Shown in pieces: positions 8,466 to 16,426 of a DNA stretch of 64,000 nt. The notes beneath the pieces are model-generated. The model saw nothing but the letters and a program-made list of their open reading frames with translations. It made no database searches and had not been told where the DNA came from. How positions within the stretch are numbered: the stretch's first letter is position 1; every line of letters starts with the position of its first letter. A program made the position numbers and the translations under genes. Source of the DNA: Paenibacillus sp. Marseille-Q4541 (GTDB taxonomy: Bacteria > Bacillota > Bacilli > Paenibacillales > Paenibacillaceae); contig NZ_JAGXCY010000004.1 of the NCBI RefSeq assembly GCF_018310695.1, positions 124,001 through 188,000 on the forward strand. Reading direction: 5' to 3'.

Positions 8466-9716
8466 TTAATTGTTGTAAATCTTAAATATCTCAGCAGCGA
8501 CCCGATGGCCAAAATAAAAATGACCATCCTTATTTGGATGGGTCCCGTCATTTGTTATGAACAAACTTGCATTACCAGTCGCCTGTGGCGCTCCAGTATT
8601 ACCAGAGCCAGTGATCCAGGAACCGGACTTATCCGAAATCAACTTACCGGAGTCATCGTAAGAAGCGCCTTCCAGCACATCAATAAACGGTGCTCTGTAA
8701 TCAGAAGCAGCGGACTTCAAAACGTTGCGGATCGCCAAACGATTAATTGGAGGATTTCCAGCTGGTGCAAAGTTTGACAGTATGATGATCTCTGTATCAG
8801 GTAGTGCATTTCTTATAGTCGCAAACAATAACCTTGCTGCTGCTTCTACATCACCAATTGGATATGATTCGTCATTTATTCCTCCGGCAATAATCACAAC
8901 ATCAGGTCTGTACGAAATTATGTCATGCCAAACCCGAGCTTGGAAGTTAACCCTTCCCGACCCTGCCGCACCAGTCGCATTGTAGCCCGTACCGCCCACT
9001 CCACTATTCCAACAATCCCAACCTAGTAGATCGCAAAGGATAGAAGCATAACCATGGCTGATTGCCCCTCCAGAAGCGCCCGCTTCTGTGAACGAATCCC
9101 CGAAAATAATCACTCTTGGTCTTGGAGCAACTGTTGGTGGGAATATAGAATCATTCGGACCTATCCGTATACCGCCAAATACAGTATTGCTGTATTCAAG
9201 GCGTATCCCACGAACTGCAACACTTCCAAATTCTATTAAGCGGAGATACACACCACCATCAGCAGGTGGACCTTCAGCTACTTGGAGGGATACATATTTG
9301 TACCCACTTCCATCATCAACAGCAATCCGATACTTCCCAGCTTGAGCCTTTTCATATAGCTCCAGCTTCGAGCCATGGAACGAGAATTCAACCACCAAGT
9401 TCCCATTTGATTGTGTTGTGGTAACAGCCATGTTCTTTACGAAATTGTTGTCAGGGTAAGCAGAACCGTAACGTTGGGGATCACCTACAAATCTAAATTT
9501 CGGATTGAGAACACCAGTCGTGATATCCGCTGCAAGGACTAACACACTTGATGTGATTGCACTAGTTCCGTTCCTTGCTCCTAAAGTAATCGTTGGCGGT
9601 GTCGTCATAACTGGAGGTAAGGTGTTCAACTTCTTCGGAATGATCTCCCGGCGCATGAAAGTGAATTCTAACTTCTTAGCTTTTGAAAAAGCAATATTCT
9701 CCATTGCGTCAGCCAA
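8466..9716 (-). CDS. Phage SGNH/GDSL hydrolase (probable glycan deacetylase of the tail)
   Basis: This 416-residue protein starts at TTG 9716 with GGGAGG 9 bases upstream. Residues 1-190 form an N-terminal particle-binding and beta-sandwich region starting ENIAFSKAKKLEF. Residues 200-416 are a classical SGNH domain: IIFGDSFTE with Ser208, the block II glycine in GVGGTGYN, block III GGINDE with Asn281, and block V NDGTHPNKDGH with Asp390 and His393. These enzymes remove acyl groups from carbohydrates; in phages they strip acetyl groups from surface polymers. It sits between two beta-helix proteins, so the three likely act together on the host surface glycan. Substrate is unknown. Confidence 0.9.
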   Translation of the reverse strand: MADAMENIAFSKAKKLEFTFMRREIIPKKLNTLPPVMTTPPTITLGARNGTSAITSSVLVLAADITTGVLNPKFRFVGDPQRYGSAYPDNNFVKNMAVTTTQSNGNLVVEFSFHGSKLELYEKAQAGKYRIAVDDGSGYKYVSLQVAEGPPADGGVYLRLIEFGSVAVRGIRLEYSNTVFGGIRIGPNDSIFPPTVAPRPRVIIFGDSFTEAGASGGAISHGYASILCDLLGWDCWNSGVGGTGYNATGAAGSGRVNFQARVWHDIISYRPDVVIIAGGINDESYPIGDVEAAARLLFATIRNALPDTEIIILSNFAPAGNPPINRLAIRNVLKSAASDYRAPFIDVLEGASYDDSGKLISDKSGSWITGSGNTGAPQATGNASLFITNDGTHPNKDGHFYFGHRVAAEIFKIYNN

Positions 9717-9736
9717 TTTTCAAAACCTCCCTTCTT

Positions 9737-11689
9737 TTAGATTCCAGAATGAGAAGCGGTTTGCACCCAGTTAGTTCCATCATGAATAAACGTTGTTGTA
9801 TTCACTTTGTTGGCATTAGTAACCGGAGTCCAGTTTGATTTGTAGTCAGATGAGAAAGTGATCGTCCTCCCACCTGTCGCATCCTGCTTCAACACAAAAG
9901 TCATCGTCATACCTTGGTGATATTGTCCTTCAGCTGGTTTGTTGATTGTGATATTGCCAGTCAAGTTGACAATCATGTTTGATCCCTTGTAAGGGGCAGG
10001 AACGAACTCAGCAGCGTATTGAGCCAGTTGCGTACCCTTCTGACTATTGATTGTTATGTCATTTCCCATGCCTTGACCAAGAGCGACATTACCTGATTTA
10101 TTGTTAGGCGAGTTGAGCGTTATTGTGTTTCCTAGGCAATCTTCCAGCACATGCAATGCATAGTTTTGATGGACGTAATTTTCACGGTTAAACGCATTAC
10201 CTGAAATGCGATTGTTAGACGCTCCGTTTGATAAGTACACACCGAATGACGTTCCTGTCGGCATTCTATTCCCGTTAGAGTCAGCAAATATCCCGGAAAT
10301 TTCATTACCCGAGCTGCCGATTAAGAAGTATCCGAAACGTCCATTATCTTGAGCCTCACAAACTGACATCGATTGCCTGTGACCGACGAGATAAAACCCA
10401 GAACCAGCAAACACGCTGTCTAACCTACCAGCTCCGTAGCTTTTGCATGAAACGAATTTGGAGTTCGGAGAATTGATCCTCCATCCGTTCGTTCCTGCAT
10501 TCGCTGACGTACAACCGTAGTAGTATGAATCTGTGTTTGTGATATTGAAACCATTCTTATCAGCGGAGAAAACAACCACGCTTCTGCAAGTCAGGTTCCT
10601 CGTGCCTCCAGAAATGAAACCATCTTCTTTTATGTTTTGGATAAACACATTATCAACGATATGGCAAGGGTCGTAGAACGTGAACCCAGTCCCACCCGTG
10701 TTATCTAGGTTAATCCCGTTCCCGGTCGTCTGGGTGTTCTTCTGCCCGTTTATGGACAGATCAAATATCCCCGTCATTTGCTCACTAGGAGTAAACAAGG
10801 AGATCACATCGACGTTTGAACTACTCCTTTGGTATAAACACGACTCCCAACCAACCCCAACAAGGACGACCTTAGAACGAAGTTTGATTCCTCTCACCGG
10901 GAAGTTGTATGAAGGAATCAGTACCTTTCCGCCACCGCGAGCGTAACAATCAAGCACCGCTTGCTGTACCGCTTCTGTGTCGTCGTGTTCAACACGAATG
11001 CTGTTATTAGTCGCTCCAGTGAAAACGTCCCTTAACGTGAGTCTGCTCCCATCTATGGCGGCGACCTTCGTTTCAAAGTATTGACCATCAAAACCAGCAG
11101 TCTTACTCGCGAATGTCGCTGTCAAACCTGTGTTCACAGCATTAAAAACGCCTAATGTTTTAGGCGCCTGGTTAGCGTGTTGAAAGGTTACTGTATCCCC
11201 GGAAGACGTCGCTGTCCACCCTGTACCATCTAGCTTTTGGCTGATGTTGCTTCCGTCTCCATTCGTTCCGATAGAAGCAATTTTTGTCGCTATACCTGTT
11301 GGTGTTTCTCCGACCGTGACAGGTATGGTTAATGTCCCACCATCTAGATTAATTGTAAACTTCCCGGCAGTTGTAGGCGAGTTGGTCACCTTCAGAGTTT
11401 GAACAGCAGTCACACCGTTAAAGGTCCGCAATGATATTCCGTGCCCCCTCTTGTAATCATGCGCACCGCCGTTAATGGTCAGTACTTTGGTTCCTGTGGC
11501 AATACTACCCGAGTAGACTGACATGGAACCAGAAGCGTTGTATTTTCTGTCCATAATATTTATTGAATTGTCGACGATTCTCTTTTCAAGCTCGTTAAAC
11601 CACGCCGTTGAACTTTTGAAAGTCTCGGAACTAAGATCACTTACCAGAGGTCCAAGTTTGGAAAGAACGACTACACTAGTATCGTCCAA
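9737..11689 (-). CDS. Tail-spike-like right-handed beta-helix protein, 650 residues
   Basis: It starts at TTG 11689 after GGGGGAGGAG. About the first 230 residues hold a helical segment and beta-rich repeats (GTKVLTINGGAHDYKRG). Then comes the pectate-lyase/tail-spike signature AVQQAVLDCYARGGGKVLIP, followed by beta-helix coils rich in Asn and Gly (ISGNAFNRENYVHQNY, NTITLNSPNNKSGN). The C-terminal part (RTITFSSDYKSNW, FIHDGTNWVQT) resembles receptor-binding ends of tail fibres. It probably recognises or degrades host surface polysaccharide as a trimeric spike. Family level is clear; the substrate is not. Confidence 0.87.
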   Translation of the reverse strand: MDDTSVVVLSKLGPLVSDLSSETFKSSTAWFNELEKRIVDNSINIMDRKYNASGSMSVYSGSIATGTKVLTINGGAHDYKRGHGISLRTFNGVTAVQTLKVTNSPTTAGKFTINLDGGTLTIPVTVGETPTGIATKIASIGTNGDGSNISQKLDGTGWTATSSGDTVTFQHANQAPKTLGVFNAVNTGLTATFASKTAGFDGQYFETKVAAIDGSRLTLRDVFTGATNNSIRVEHDDTEAVQQAVLDCYARGGGKVLIPSYNFPVRGIKLRSKVVLVGVGWESCLYQRSSSNVDVISLFTPSEQMTGIFDLSINGQKNTQTTGNGINLDNTGGTGFTFYDPCHIVDNVFIQNIKEDGFISGGTRNLTCRSVVVFSADKNGFNITNTDSYYYGCTSANAGTNGWRINSPNSKFVSCKSYGAGRLDSVFAGSGFYLVGHRQSMSVCEAQDNGRFGYFLIGSSGNEISGIFADSNGNRMPTGTSFGVYLSNGASNNRISGNAFNRENYVHQNYALHVLEDCLGNTITLNSPNNKSGNVALGQGMGNDITINSQKGTQLAQYAAEFVPAPYKGSNMIVNLTGNITINKPAEGQYHQGMTMTFVLKQDATGGRTITFSSDYKSNWTPVTNANKVNTTTFIHDGTNWVQTASHSGI

Positions 11690-11731
11690 AAACTCCTCCC
11701 CCTTTTTTATCTGTTATCTACCTAAGATCAA

Positions 11732-12427
11732 CTAACTCACCGTCGCTTTTGCCGAAACAGCTCCACCTGTTGGCGCTGTCCAAGATATTTCTAAAATCGA
11801 CCCCGCAGGTTTTTCGAACTCCACCATCTCACCAGATTTTGCAGTATCCACAATATCAATCACTCCAGTTTTGCGTACTCCTTGAATTGGTAGCGCAACG
11901 CCATAGCTTATTAACTTTGCTGTAAATATTGCAGATCCTGGACCAAGGAAGGTTATTACAACATCCTTTTTCCCTGCTGCCGTATATTGCTTGCTACCAG
12001 CTGTCGTTACTGCGTTAGCAAAAACAAACTCTTCTTGTGCTTCTACTGATCCACCTGACAAATCCACTTTCAATCCATTCGGACCGTAGTAATCAGCTGG
12101 GTTAACAATCTCACCAGCGCTGTTGATCTGCTTATTCGGTACTGGGGTGTTATAATATTCGCTGTTCATTACATGACTCACTCCTTCGCTATTTTCACCG
12201 CCTCTTGCGGTCAGTAGAGTTTGATATGCCCTGTATTCCTCAGTCCCTTTAATCCTCGTTTTCTTCTTTGCAGAAGCTAAGAGGTGAACGGGGACCAGAA
12301 GCCTTTGTACAGGTCCAGAGAGCTGCAACGCCTTAAATGCTTGCTCTGGAATGCCATTAGAAAAGACCTGATTAGGTATCAGGCCTTTGTAAGGTGGACC
12401 AATGTATATTGTTTGATTTCTTATCAC
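11732..12427 (-). CDS. Prophage hypothetical protein, possible tail-associated
   Basis: Not recognised. The product has 231 residues from GTG 12427, chosen because AAAGGGGG lies 8 bases upstream; the longer frame's GTG at 12436 overlaps that site. The N-terminal half is mixed and ends in a linker (EYYNTPVPNKQINSAGEIV). The C-terminal half is beta-rich (AAGKKDVVITFLGPGSAIF, SILEISWTAPTGGAVSAKATV), like a jelly-roll or carbohydrate-binding domain. It is the first of four consecutive genes that include the three spike-type proteins, so a structural tail role is likely but unproven. Confidence 0.7.
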   Translation of the reverse strand: MIRNQTIYIGPPYKGLIPNQVFSNGIPEQAFKALQLSGPVQRLLVPVHLLASAKKKTRIKGTEEYRAYQTLLTARGGENSEGVSHVMNSEYYNTPVPNKQINSAGEIVNPADYYGPNGLKVDLSGGSVEAQEEFVFANAVTTAGSKQYTAAGKKDVVITFLGPGSAIFTAKLISYGVALPIQGVRKTGVIDIVDTAKSGEMVEFEKPAGSILEISWTAPTGGAVSAKATVS

Positions 12428-12461
12428 TCGAATCACCCCCTTTCTGCGGATTTTATGTAAA

Positions 12462-12489
12462 AGAAAAGACGCCCTTTGCAGGACGCCTA
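12462..12489 (-). terminator. Terminator between the 91-residue gene and the tail-protein genes
   Basis: On the minus strand AGGCGTCC-TGCAAA-GGGCGTCT forms an 8-bp stem with wobble pairs, followed by TTTCTTTT. The plus strand also ends in TTTTG, so it may act both ways. It suggests the tail genes downstream have their own promoter or depend on read-through. Confidence 0.7.
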
Positions 12490-12523
12490 GTTTTGTTGCT
12501 ATATAAAGTTTTTATGTAATTAC

Positions 12524-12799
12524 TTAGCTGCCAACTCGTTTGGCTATTCGTAAAGGCTTATCAGAAAAAGTAGTAAATAGCGATATACCTTCTGATTCTT
12601 TAGCATAACTGGCTATGATATCCCAAGGAATCATATATTCTTGATTGTTTGCAACTAACCCTAAATAGATATCCTTCGCATCGATTCTATCCAATCGGGT
12701 TTCGCTAATGCTTTTTTCATGAGATAAAATATGCTCTGTTTTTTCTAAATCAAGGGCTAATAATTCTCTGACTAAATCTTCCTTCACTTCTTCGTTCAT
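12524..12799 (-). CDS. Prophage hypothetical protein, 91 residues, with structured RNA leader
   Basis: Not recognised. The reading frame is open further upstream, but the strong site TTAGGAGGCATT sits just before ATG 12799, so the longer version is rejected. The protein is acidic and helical at the N-terminus (EEVKEDLVRELLALDLEKTE), then has a small mixed region (IDAKDIYLGLVANNQEYMIPW). Its stop is followed by a terminator. What is notable is its roughly 350-base leader, which folds into a tRNA-like element and a long hairpin, so its expression may be RNA-controlled. Confidence 0.7.
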   Translation of the reverse strand: MNEEVKEDLVRELLALDLEKTEHILSHEKSISETRLDRIDAKDIYLGLVANNQEYMIPWDIIASYAKESEGISLFTTFSDKPLRIAKRVGS

Positions 12800-12893
12800 A
12801 ATGCCTCCTAATGTCCTCAGTAATTCGTGGAAATTACATTTCTTAATATGAAACTTCGACAATGGAGAAGTAAATCCTTCAAATGTAGTATTT

Positions 12894-13008
12894 GATGTAT
12901 GTAAGGATTTGCACCTTACATGATACGGGCGGTCCTTAATGGGCTGCACCCTTACCGTATCCTTTATTGCCCTTAAGGTTGTGCGTCTACCTATTCCGCC
13001 AACACATC
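12894..13008 (-). ncRNA. tRNA-like structured RNA, 115 nt
   Basis: Read on the minus strand, 5' GATGTGT pairs with 3' ATACATC (7 bp, one G-U). It is followed by TG, a three-pair D-arm GCG...CGC whose loop has GG and the tRNA-Leu-like stretch GGCGGAATAGGTAGACGC, and a T-arm GTAAGG-TGCAAAT-CCTTAC with a 7-base loop. The anticodon side is abnormal: CAACC is followed by TTAAGGG but has no 3' partner. A large insert closed by GATACGG/CCGTATC occupies the variable-arm position. No CCA follows. This is therefore not a normal tRNA; it is a tRNA mimic, a decayed tRNA-Leu, or part of a larger RNA. Confidence 0.6.
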
Positions 13009-13020
13009 AATAAAGGACAT

Positions 13021-13155
13021 AAAGAAACAGCATCCCGCTTGTTCTACCCTTGCGGCTCCCTGCAGGTCTTATGGCGAGGAGCTAACTGGTGCTGCTTGGC
13101 TTATTGCCTGCCACCGTCAAACAGGTATATGAGAGTGTCGGGTGCTGTTCTCTTT
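13021..13155 (-). ncRNA. Long imperfect hairpin upstream of the tRNA-like element
   Basis: The arms at 13021-13037 and 13139-13155 pair over about 16 bp with two bulged bases. The roughly 100-base interior holds smaller stems (CCTG/CAGG, GGC-AATAA-GCC, GCTCC/GGAGC). Together with the 10-bp inverted repeat TCCTTTATTG (12960-12969 and 13008-13017) this suggests one continuous structured leader of about 260 nt. The 10-bp stem would compete with the tRNA-like fold. I do not recognise a known RNA family. Confidence 0.5.
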
Positions 13156-13310
13156 ATTTCCTATGCTATAAATATAACCTATCAGAAACCTAATGGTTTA
13201 TAGGTATTTTAAATAAATGTAAAAAGATTTTTAAAACACTTTCAATGCACTAATTAATATGTAAAAATATGCCGAAAGGAATTATATTCTAATTTGGGGA
13301 GTTGAGATTT

Positions 13311-13508
13311 GTGCCTGGTCGTTTTATGAAGGAACTCTCTTCAGGAATACATCTCCATACAGCTAAACTAGAAAATGAACCAGTATTGGTTTTTAAATCT
13401 AATGAATTAGTAAATAGTGGAGTAATTGAAGAGATCGCGGAGAAGACAGTAATTATTAAAGGTAAATCATACATTAAAGGAGAGTGTACCTTTAAGTATG
13501 CGAAATAA
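13311..13508 (+). CDS. Small hypothetical protein, 65 residues
   Basis: Not recognised. It starts at GTG 13311, nine bases after GGGGAG; a TTG at 13302 overlaps that site and is rejected. The product is a small beta-rich protein (ENEPVLVFKSNELVNSGVI, EKTVIIKGKSYI). It runs opposite to the prophage structural genes and overlaps the next gene by 11 bases, so the pair is a two-gene operon. The AT-rich composition suggests it is part of the mobile element's cargo. Confidence 0.6.
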   Translation: MPGRFMKELSSGIHLHTAKLENEPVLVFKSNELVNSGVIEEIAEKTVIIKGKSYIKGECTFKYAK

Positions 13509-14193
13509 GATCAAAGCAACTTTCCTTAGTTCTAAGATTCAAACAAGTGTACTTATGTGGATTGGTAATCTTTGCTTAGCCTGTATTCTAATTAGTTTTT
13601 TGACAGTGATATATCCGAAGTTGCCAGAAGGTTGGGATGTGCTTTCTTTTGCAGGAGCTATTATCGGAGGATCAATAACTTGGTTTGGAGTTAAGAGAAC
13701 TTTACTTGAGGAAAGAAGGGACAGTTTTATAACTGGGTATGATCTGGAGATGAAAGAGCTAGTCGAACTTTCTGATAAGCTTACTTTTATATCTAATATC
13801 TATCTTTCTACGGAAATAGCGTTAGAACAATATAGGATGGCTAATGGTGAGTTTGTAAATGAAAATGAAAAAAGAACTTACATAATACAAACTAAAGGTT
13901 TAGTGATTGTTAAATTCATCAAAACTTTAGAGGGAAGTTTCGATAAACTGTATGGTAATGTCGAATTCGAACTCATACAGAAATTAAAAAACAAAGTTAA
14001 ATTTATGCAAGCGTACAAGATTTATAACAAGGACCTCGACGGAGCAATAAGACTAAAGGGTTTAGATAAATTTGAGGAAATGGTAGATGAGCATCAAGAA
14101 AAATCCGAAGAGATATATTCCATAATTAAGGACCACATAAAAGAAAGATCTCAAACTTATAAAAGAATTAAAAAAAGTCGCAAATCGTTATAA
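13498..14193 (+). CDS. Membrane-anchored hypothetical protein, 231 residues
   Basis: Not recognised. Two N-terminal membrane segments are visible (WIGNLCLACILISFLTVIY at about 18-36 and a second, shorter one FAGAIIGGSITWFGV near 50-65). They are followed by a long cytoplasmic helical region with coiled-coil character (DLEMKELVELSDKLTF, FEEMVDEHQEKSEEIYS) and a basic end. GGAGAG lies about 12 bases upstream of the ATG, so initiation is probably coupled to the upstream gene. Prophage cargo of this shape can act in superinfection exclusion or abortive infection, but no motif proves that here. Confidence 0.65.
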   Translation: MRNKIKATFLSSKIQTSVLMWIGNLCLACILISFLTVIYPKLPEGWDVLSFAGAIIGGSITWFGVKRTLLEERRDSFITGYDLEMKELVELSDKLTFISNIYLSTEIALEQYRMANGEFVNENEKRTYIIQTKGLVIVKFIKTLEGSFDKLYGNVEFELIQKLKNKVKFMQAYKIYNKDLDGAIRLKGLDKFEEMVDEHQEKSEEIYSIIKDHIKERSQTYKRIKKSRKSL

Positions 14194-14247
14194 AACAAAG
14201 GGAGGGCACTCGTGCGATTTATCATTACGCCAGTGCCTTTGTTTTAT
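14193..14247 (+). terminator. Terminator after the two-gene cargo operon
   Basis: ACAAAG and GGCACT on the left pair with AGTGCC and CTTTGT on the right, followed by TTTATT. It starts right at the stop codon of the 231-residue gene. Confidence 0.75.
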
Positions 14248-14366
14248 TATTTAATCTCTAAGAAGTTTAATACGCTCCAGTTCTCCATTACCATTCACCT
14301 CATACTGTAGTTTTAGAATTCATGAAAACCCCCTGTAGAATCAGCGTTTTTTCTTTGTGTGCTTGA

Positions 14367-14459
14367 AAATATATCACAAATGTGATGCAGAAACTCAATG
14401 TTAAGGGTCGTTCGCAAGCGGTAGTGGAATTAATCAAGCTAGGAGAATTAAAAATCTGA
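14367..14459 (+). pseudogene. C-terminal stub of a LuxR/NarL-type response regulator
   Basis: In frame 14367-14459 the DNA encodes about 30 residues ending in a stop: KYITNVMQKL then NVKGRSQAVVELIKLGEL. This is the C-terminal half of a LuxR/GerE helix-turn-helix (recognition helix plus the RSQAVVELIKLG end typical of these regulators). A stop codon lies directly upstream, so the rest of the gene is missing here. A terminator follows at 14489, as expected for the original gene end. It is probably the chromosomal edge of the prophage or a deletion scar. Confidence 0.65.
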
Positions 14460-14488
14460 CGAAAAAGCGTTTTCTTGAATTTCGTCAT

Positions 14489-14532
14489 AGCCCTCTTCGT
14501 TGATCCTACGGGATGAAAGAAGAGGGCTTTTA
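14489..14532 (+). terminator. Terminator of the truncated regulator gene
   Basis: AGCCCTCTTC (14489-14498) pairs perfectly with GAAGAGGGCT (14519-14528), then TTTT. It lies 30 bases past the stop of the LuxR-type stub. Confidence 0.8.
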
Positions 14533-14596
14533 CTGTGAATATAGAGGGACGCGACTTGTGGCTGACTATGTATGTACATAGGGATTGAGTGATAGC

Positions 14597-14770
14597 GGAA
14601 GGAGAAGTTGATGTGGTAGGGAAACGGTTATTTCGGGCTCTTCGCTCCGATCTCGAAATCACCTTATTCCCTAGGTTAAGTTACGTCAGAAATCGTCTTC
14701 TCCCGTATTTGGTTGCGAGGAGTTAGGTCTCGTTGCAATTCGTTTTGCAACGAGGCTTTAAGATTTTTTG
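14597..14770 (+). ncRNA. Candidate structured small RNA with its own terminator
   Basis: Nested pairing is visible: GGAGAAG (14601-14607) with CTTCTCC (14697-14703), GGGAA (14619) with TTCCC (14667), GGT (14626) with ACC (14661), and ATTTCG (14630) with CGAAAT (14654). A terminator-like hairpin CTCGTTGCAA/TTGCAACGAG follows at 14729-14754 with TTTAAGATTTTTT. No convincing reading frame is present on either strand. The region 14533-14870 holds no gene otherwise. Transcription is inferred only. Confidence 0.45.
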
Positions 14771-14870
14771 ATATAGGGATTAAACTGAATCCCAGGATCA
14801 TTTTATTTTCTAAAAGGAAATACAAACGAATGAAAGAATAAATTACATATCAACCGAGAGGGGAATAGTA

Positions 14871-15197
14871 ATGCGAATCATTACCTTATGTGGTTCAACA
14901 AAATTCAAAGAACAATTCGAGCAGACCAATGCATTTCTAACCCTTCAAGGTAACATTGTCATTAGTGTTGCCTTTTATGAGCAAAGTGATGGATTTGAAA
15001 TTACAGAAGAACAAGCTGAATTACTCGGAGAGCTACATTTTAAGAAAATTGATATGTCTGATGAAATATTCGTTATTGATGTGGATGGCTACATAGGAAA
15101 CAGCACAAGAAAAGAGATTCTGTATGCAAAAGAAACGGGAAAAACAGTCCGCTATTACTCTGATGGCGAGATCCCTTCAAGGATATTCACTTTGTGA
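14871..15197 (+). CDS. Nucleoside 2-deoxyribosyltransferase-like small protein
   Basis: This 108-residue protein begins MRIITLCGSTKFKEQF, the phosphate/nucleoside-binding start seen in the nucleoside deoxyribosyltransferase-like superfamily (CGS followed by a basic residue). It contains ELHFKKIDMSDEIFVIDVDGYIG, where the acidic DVDG/S-T-R region aligns with the active-site side of that fold. GAGAGGGG precedes the ATG. Small members of this family (DUF4406 and relatives) are of uncertain function and are often near mobile elements. It is an orphan gene ending before a bidirectional terminator. Confidence 0.75.
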   Translation: MRIITLCGSTKFKEQFEQTNAFLTLQGNIVISVAFYEQSDGFEITEEQAELLGELHFKKIDMSDEIFVIDVDGYIGNSTRKEILYAKETGKTVRYYSDGEIPSRIFTL

Positions 15198-15226
15198 GAC
15201 AATAGGTTCTTAATTGTTAAGTCAAC

Positions 15227-15254
15227 AAAAAAAGCCTAGATATCTAGGCTTTTT
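15227..15254. terminator. Bidirectional terminator shared by two convergent genes
   Basis: AAAAAAAGCCTAGA and its complement TCTAGGCTTTTT form a perfect hairpin with A and T tails on both sides. The stop codon of the LacI-family gene (TAG) lies inside the hairpin. Confidence 0.9.
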
Positions 15255-16251
15255 CCGTGACACTTTTTCTTTCCACGATGTGATGGGTAACAATGTTACT
15301 CGAAACACGCTCTTTACCGATGATCAGTTTGATCAGGTTTTCTGTAGCGATCCGCCCCATCTCTTTCAGTGGTTGATGAACAGTCGTCAGTGGTGGATAA
15401 ACCATCTGAGCTAGACTAAGATCATCGTATCCCATAATGGACAATTCCTCTGGAATCTTGATTCCTTTCTCGTACGCAACCCCCATAGCCCCAATGGCCA
15501 TCTCATCACTGGCTGCAAATACAGCGGTGATCCTTGTTTCGTTTGCAAGCAACGTTTCCATGGCATCCCTGCCGCTTTGGAGCTGAAAGTCACCATAGAC
15601 GATTTTGGACTCATCAATGTCAATGTGATTATCGGTGAGGGCTTGCTTATATCCTTCCACCCTAGGAATACCCGCGATGATGTCCGATTTTGTCCCCGCA
15701 ATCATGGCGATGTCACGATGGCCCTTCTGTATAAGATAATCGGTGGCCTGATAAGCCGCTTGCCGATCATCTGTTTTTACATATGGAATCTGGTATTTCT
15801 GAGAATAGGTATTCACAAGAACGACTGGAATTTTCATCTCTTCTATGATGCGATAATATTCATCTCTTAGTAACTCACTCGTAAAAATAATGCCATCTAC
15901 CTGCTTCTCACGAAGAACCTGTAGATATTTCATCGTACGAATACCGTCTGCAACCGTATTGCAAACGATGATACTGAATTCCTGCTCATGCGCCACTTCT
16001 TCAATCCCGTGAAGCAGTTCGGATGAGAAGCTGCTAGACACATTGGGAAAAAGAACCCCGATGGTCTGCGTTCTTTTGTTCACCAGTCCCCTTGCAATTG
16101 CATTAGGCTGATAACCAAGCTCCTCTATCGTATCTAATACTTTTTTCTTAGTTTTCTCGGAATACCCAGATAAATTATGCAGTACCCGAGAAACGGTAGC
16201 AACGGAAACATTCGCCGCTTTGGCTACATCTTTTATTGTAGGAGGATTCAT
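15244..16251 (-). CDS. LacI-family transcriptional repressor of the alpha-glucosidase
   Basis: The 335 residues begin with the LacI helix-turn-helix (TIKDVAKAANVSVATVSRVL) and hinge helix (NAIARGLVNKRTQTIG), followed by a periplasmic-binding-protein-like sensor domain (IGVLFPNVSSSFSSELL; DDLSLAQMVYPPLTTV near the end). AGAAGG precedes the ATG. It stands directly downstream of the GH13 gene on the same strand. Three near-identical palindromes of the LacI/CcpA type (core AAACGTTT) lie in front of both genes, so auto-control and control of the glucosidase are likely. The ligand is probably a malto- or isomalto-oligosaccharide, by context only. Confidence 0.93.
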   Translation of the reverse strand: MNPPTIKDVAKAANVSVATVSRVLHNLSGYSEKTKKKVLDTIEELGYQPNAIARGLVNKRTQTIGVLFPNVSSSFSSELLHGIEEVAHEQEFSIIVCNTVADGIRTMKYLQVLREKQVDGIIFTSELLRDEYYRIIEEMKIPVVLVNTYSQKYQIPYVKTDDRQAAYQATDYLIQKGHRDIAMIAGTKSDIIAGIPRVEGYKQALTDNHIDIDESKIVYGDFQLQSGRDAMETLLANETRITAVFAASDEMAIGAMGVAYEKGIKIPEELSIMGYDDLSLAQMVYPPLTTVHQPLKEMGRIATENLIKLIIGKERVSSNIVTHHIVERKSVTEKA

Positions 16252-16286
16252 AACGTACCTTCTTTATCTTAGGGTAATTCCTTTAT

Positions 16287-16300
16287 GCAAACGTTTAATG
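16287..16300. promoter_or_regulatory. LacI-type operator before the repressor gene
   Basis: GCAAACGTTTAATG carries the AAACGTTT core of the operators before the glucosidase gene and lies 36 bp upstream of the repressor start. It also fits a relaxed CcpA cre, so carbon catabolite control is an alternative. Confidence 0.7.
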
Positions 16301-16426
16301 TAAGCATATTGAAGCAGGTGTACTCTGTCAAATCCTCGTAGCTTCCCTCTACAAAATGCTTTTTGGAGATTACCTCTATAGTAAAAAGAAAGACGTTACG
16401 CTTCGACTTTTTTTCTACTTCTGATC

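Noticed and set aside
12894-13008. Functional tRNA-Leu gene
   Set aside because: The anticodon stem cannot form, 30 or so extra bases are present and T-loop position 55 is G instead of U, so it is annotated as tRNA-like only.
12894-13155. Group I intron in a tRNA gene
   Set aside because: I found no recognisable P7/P3 core sequences of group I introns.
14300-14662. Minus-strand frame of 120 codons
   Set aside because: It runs antisense to the LuxR-type stub and through two hairpins; no start signal and no recognisable protein.
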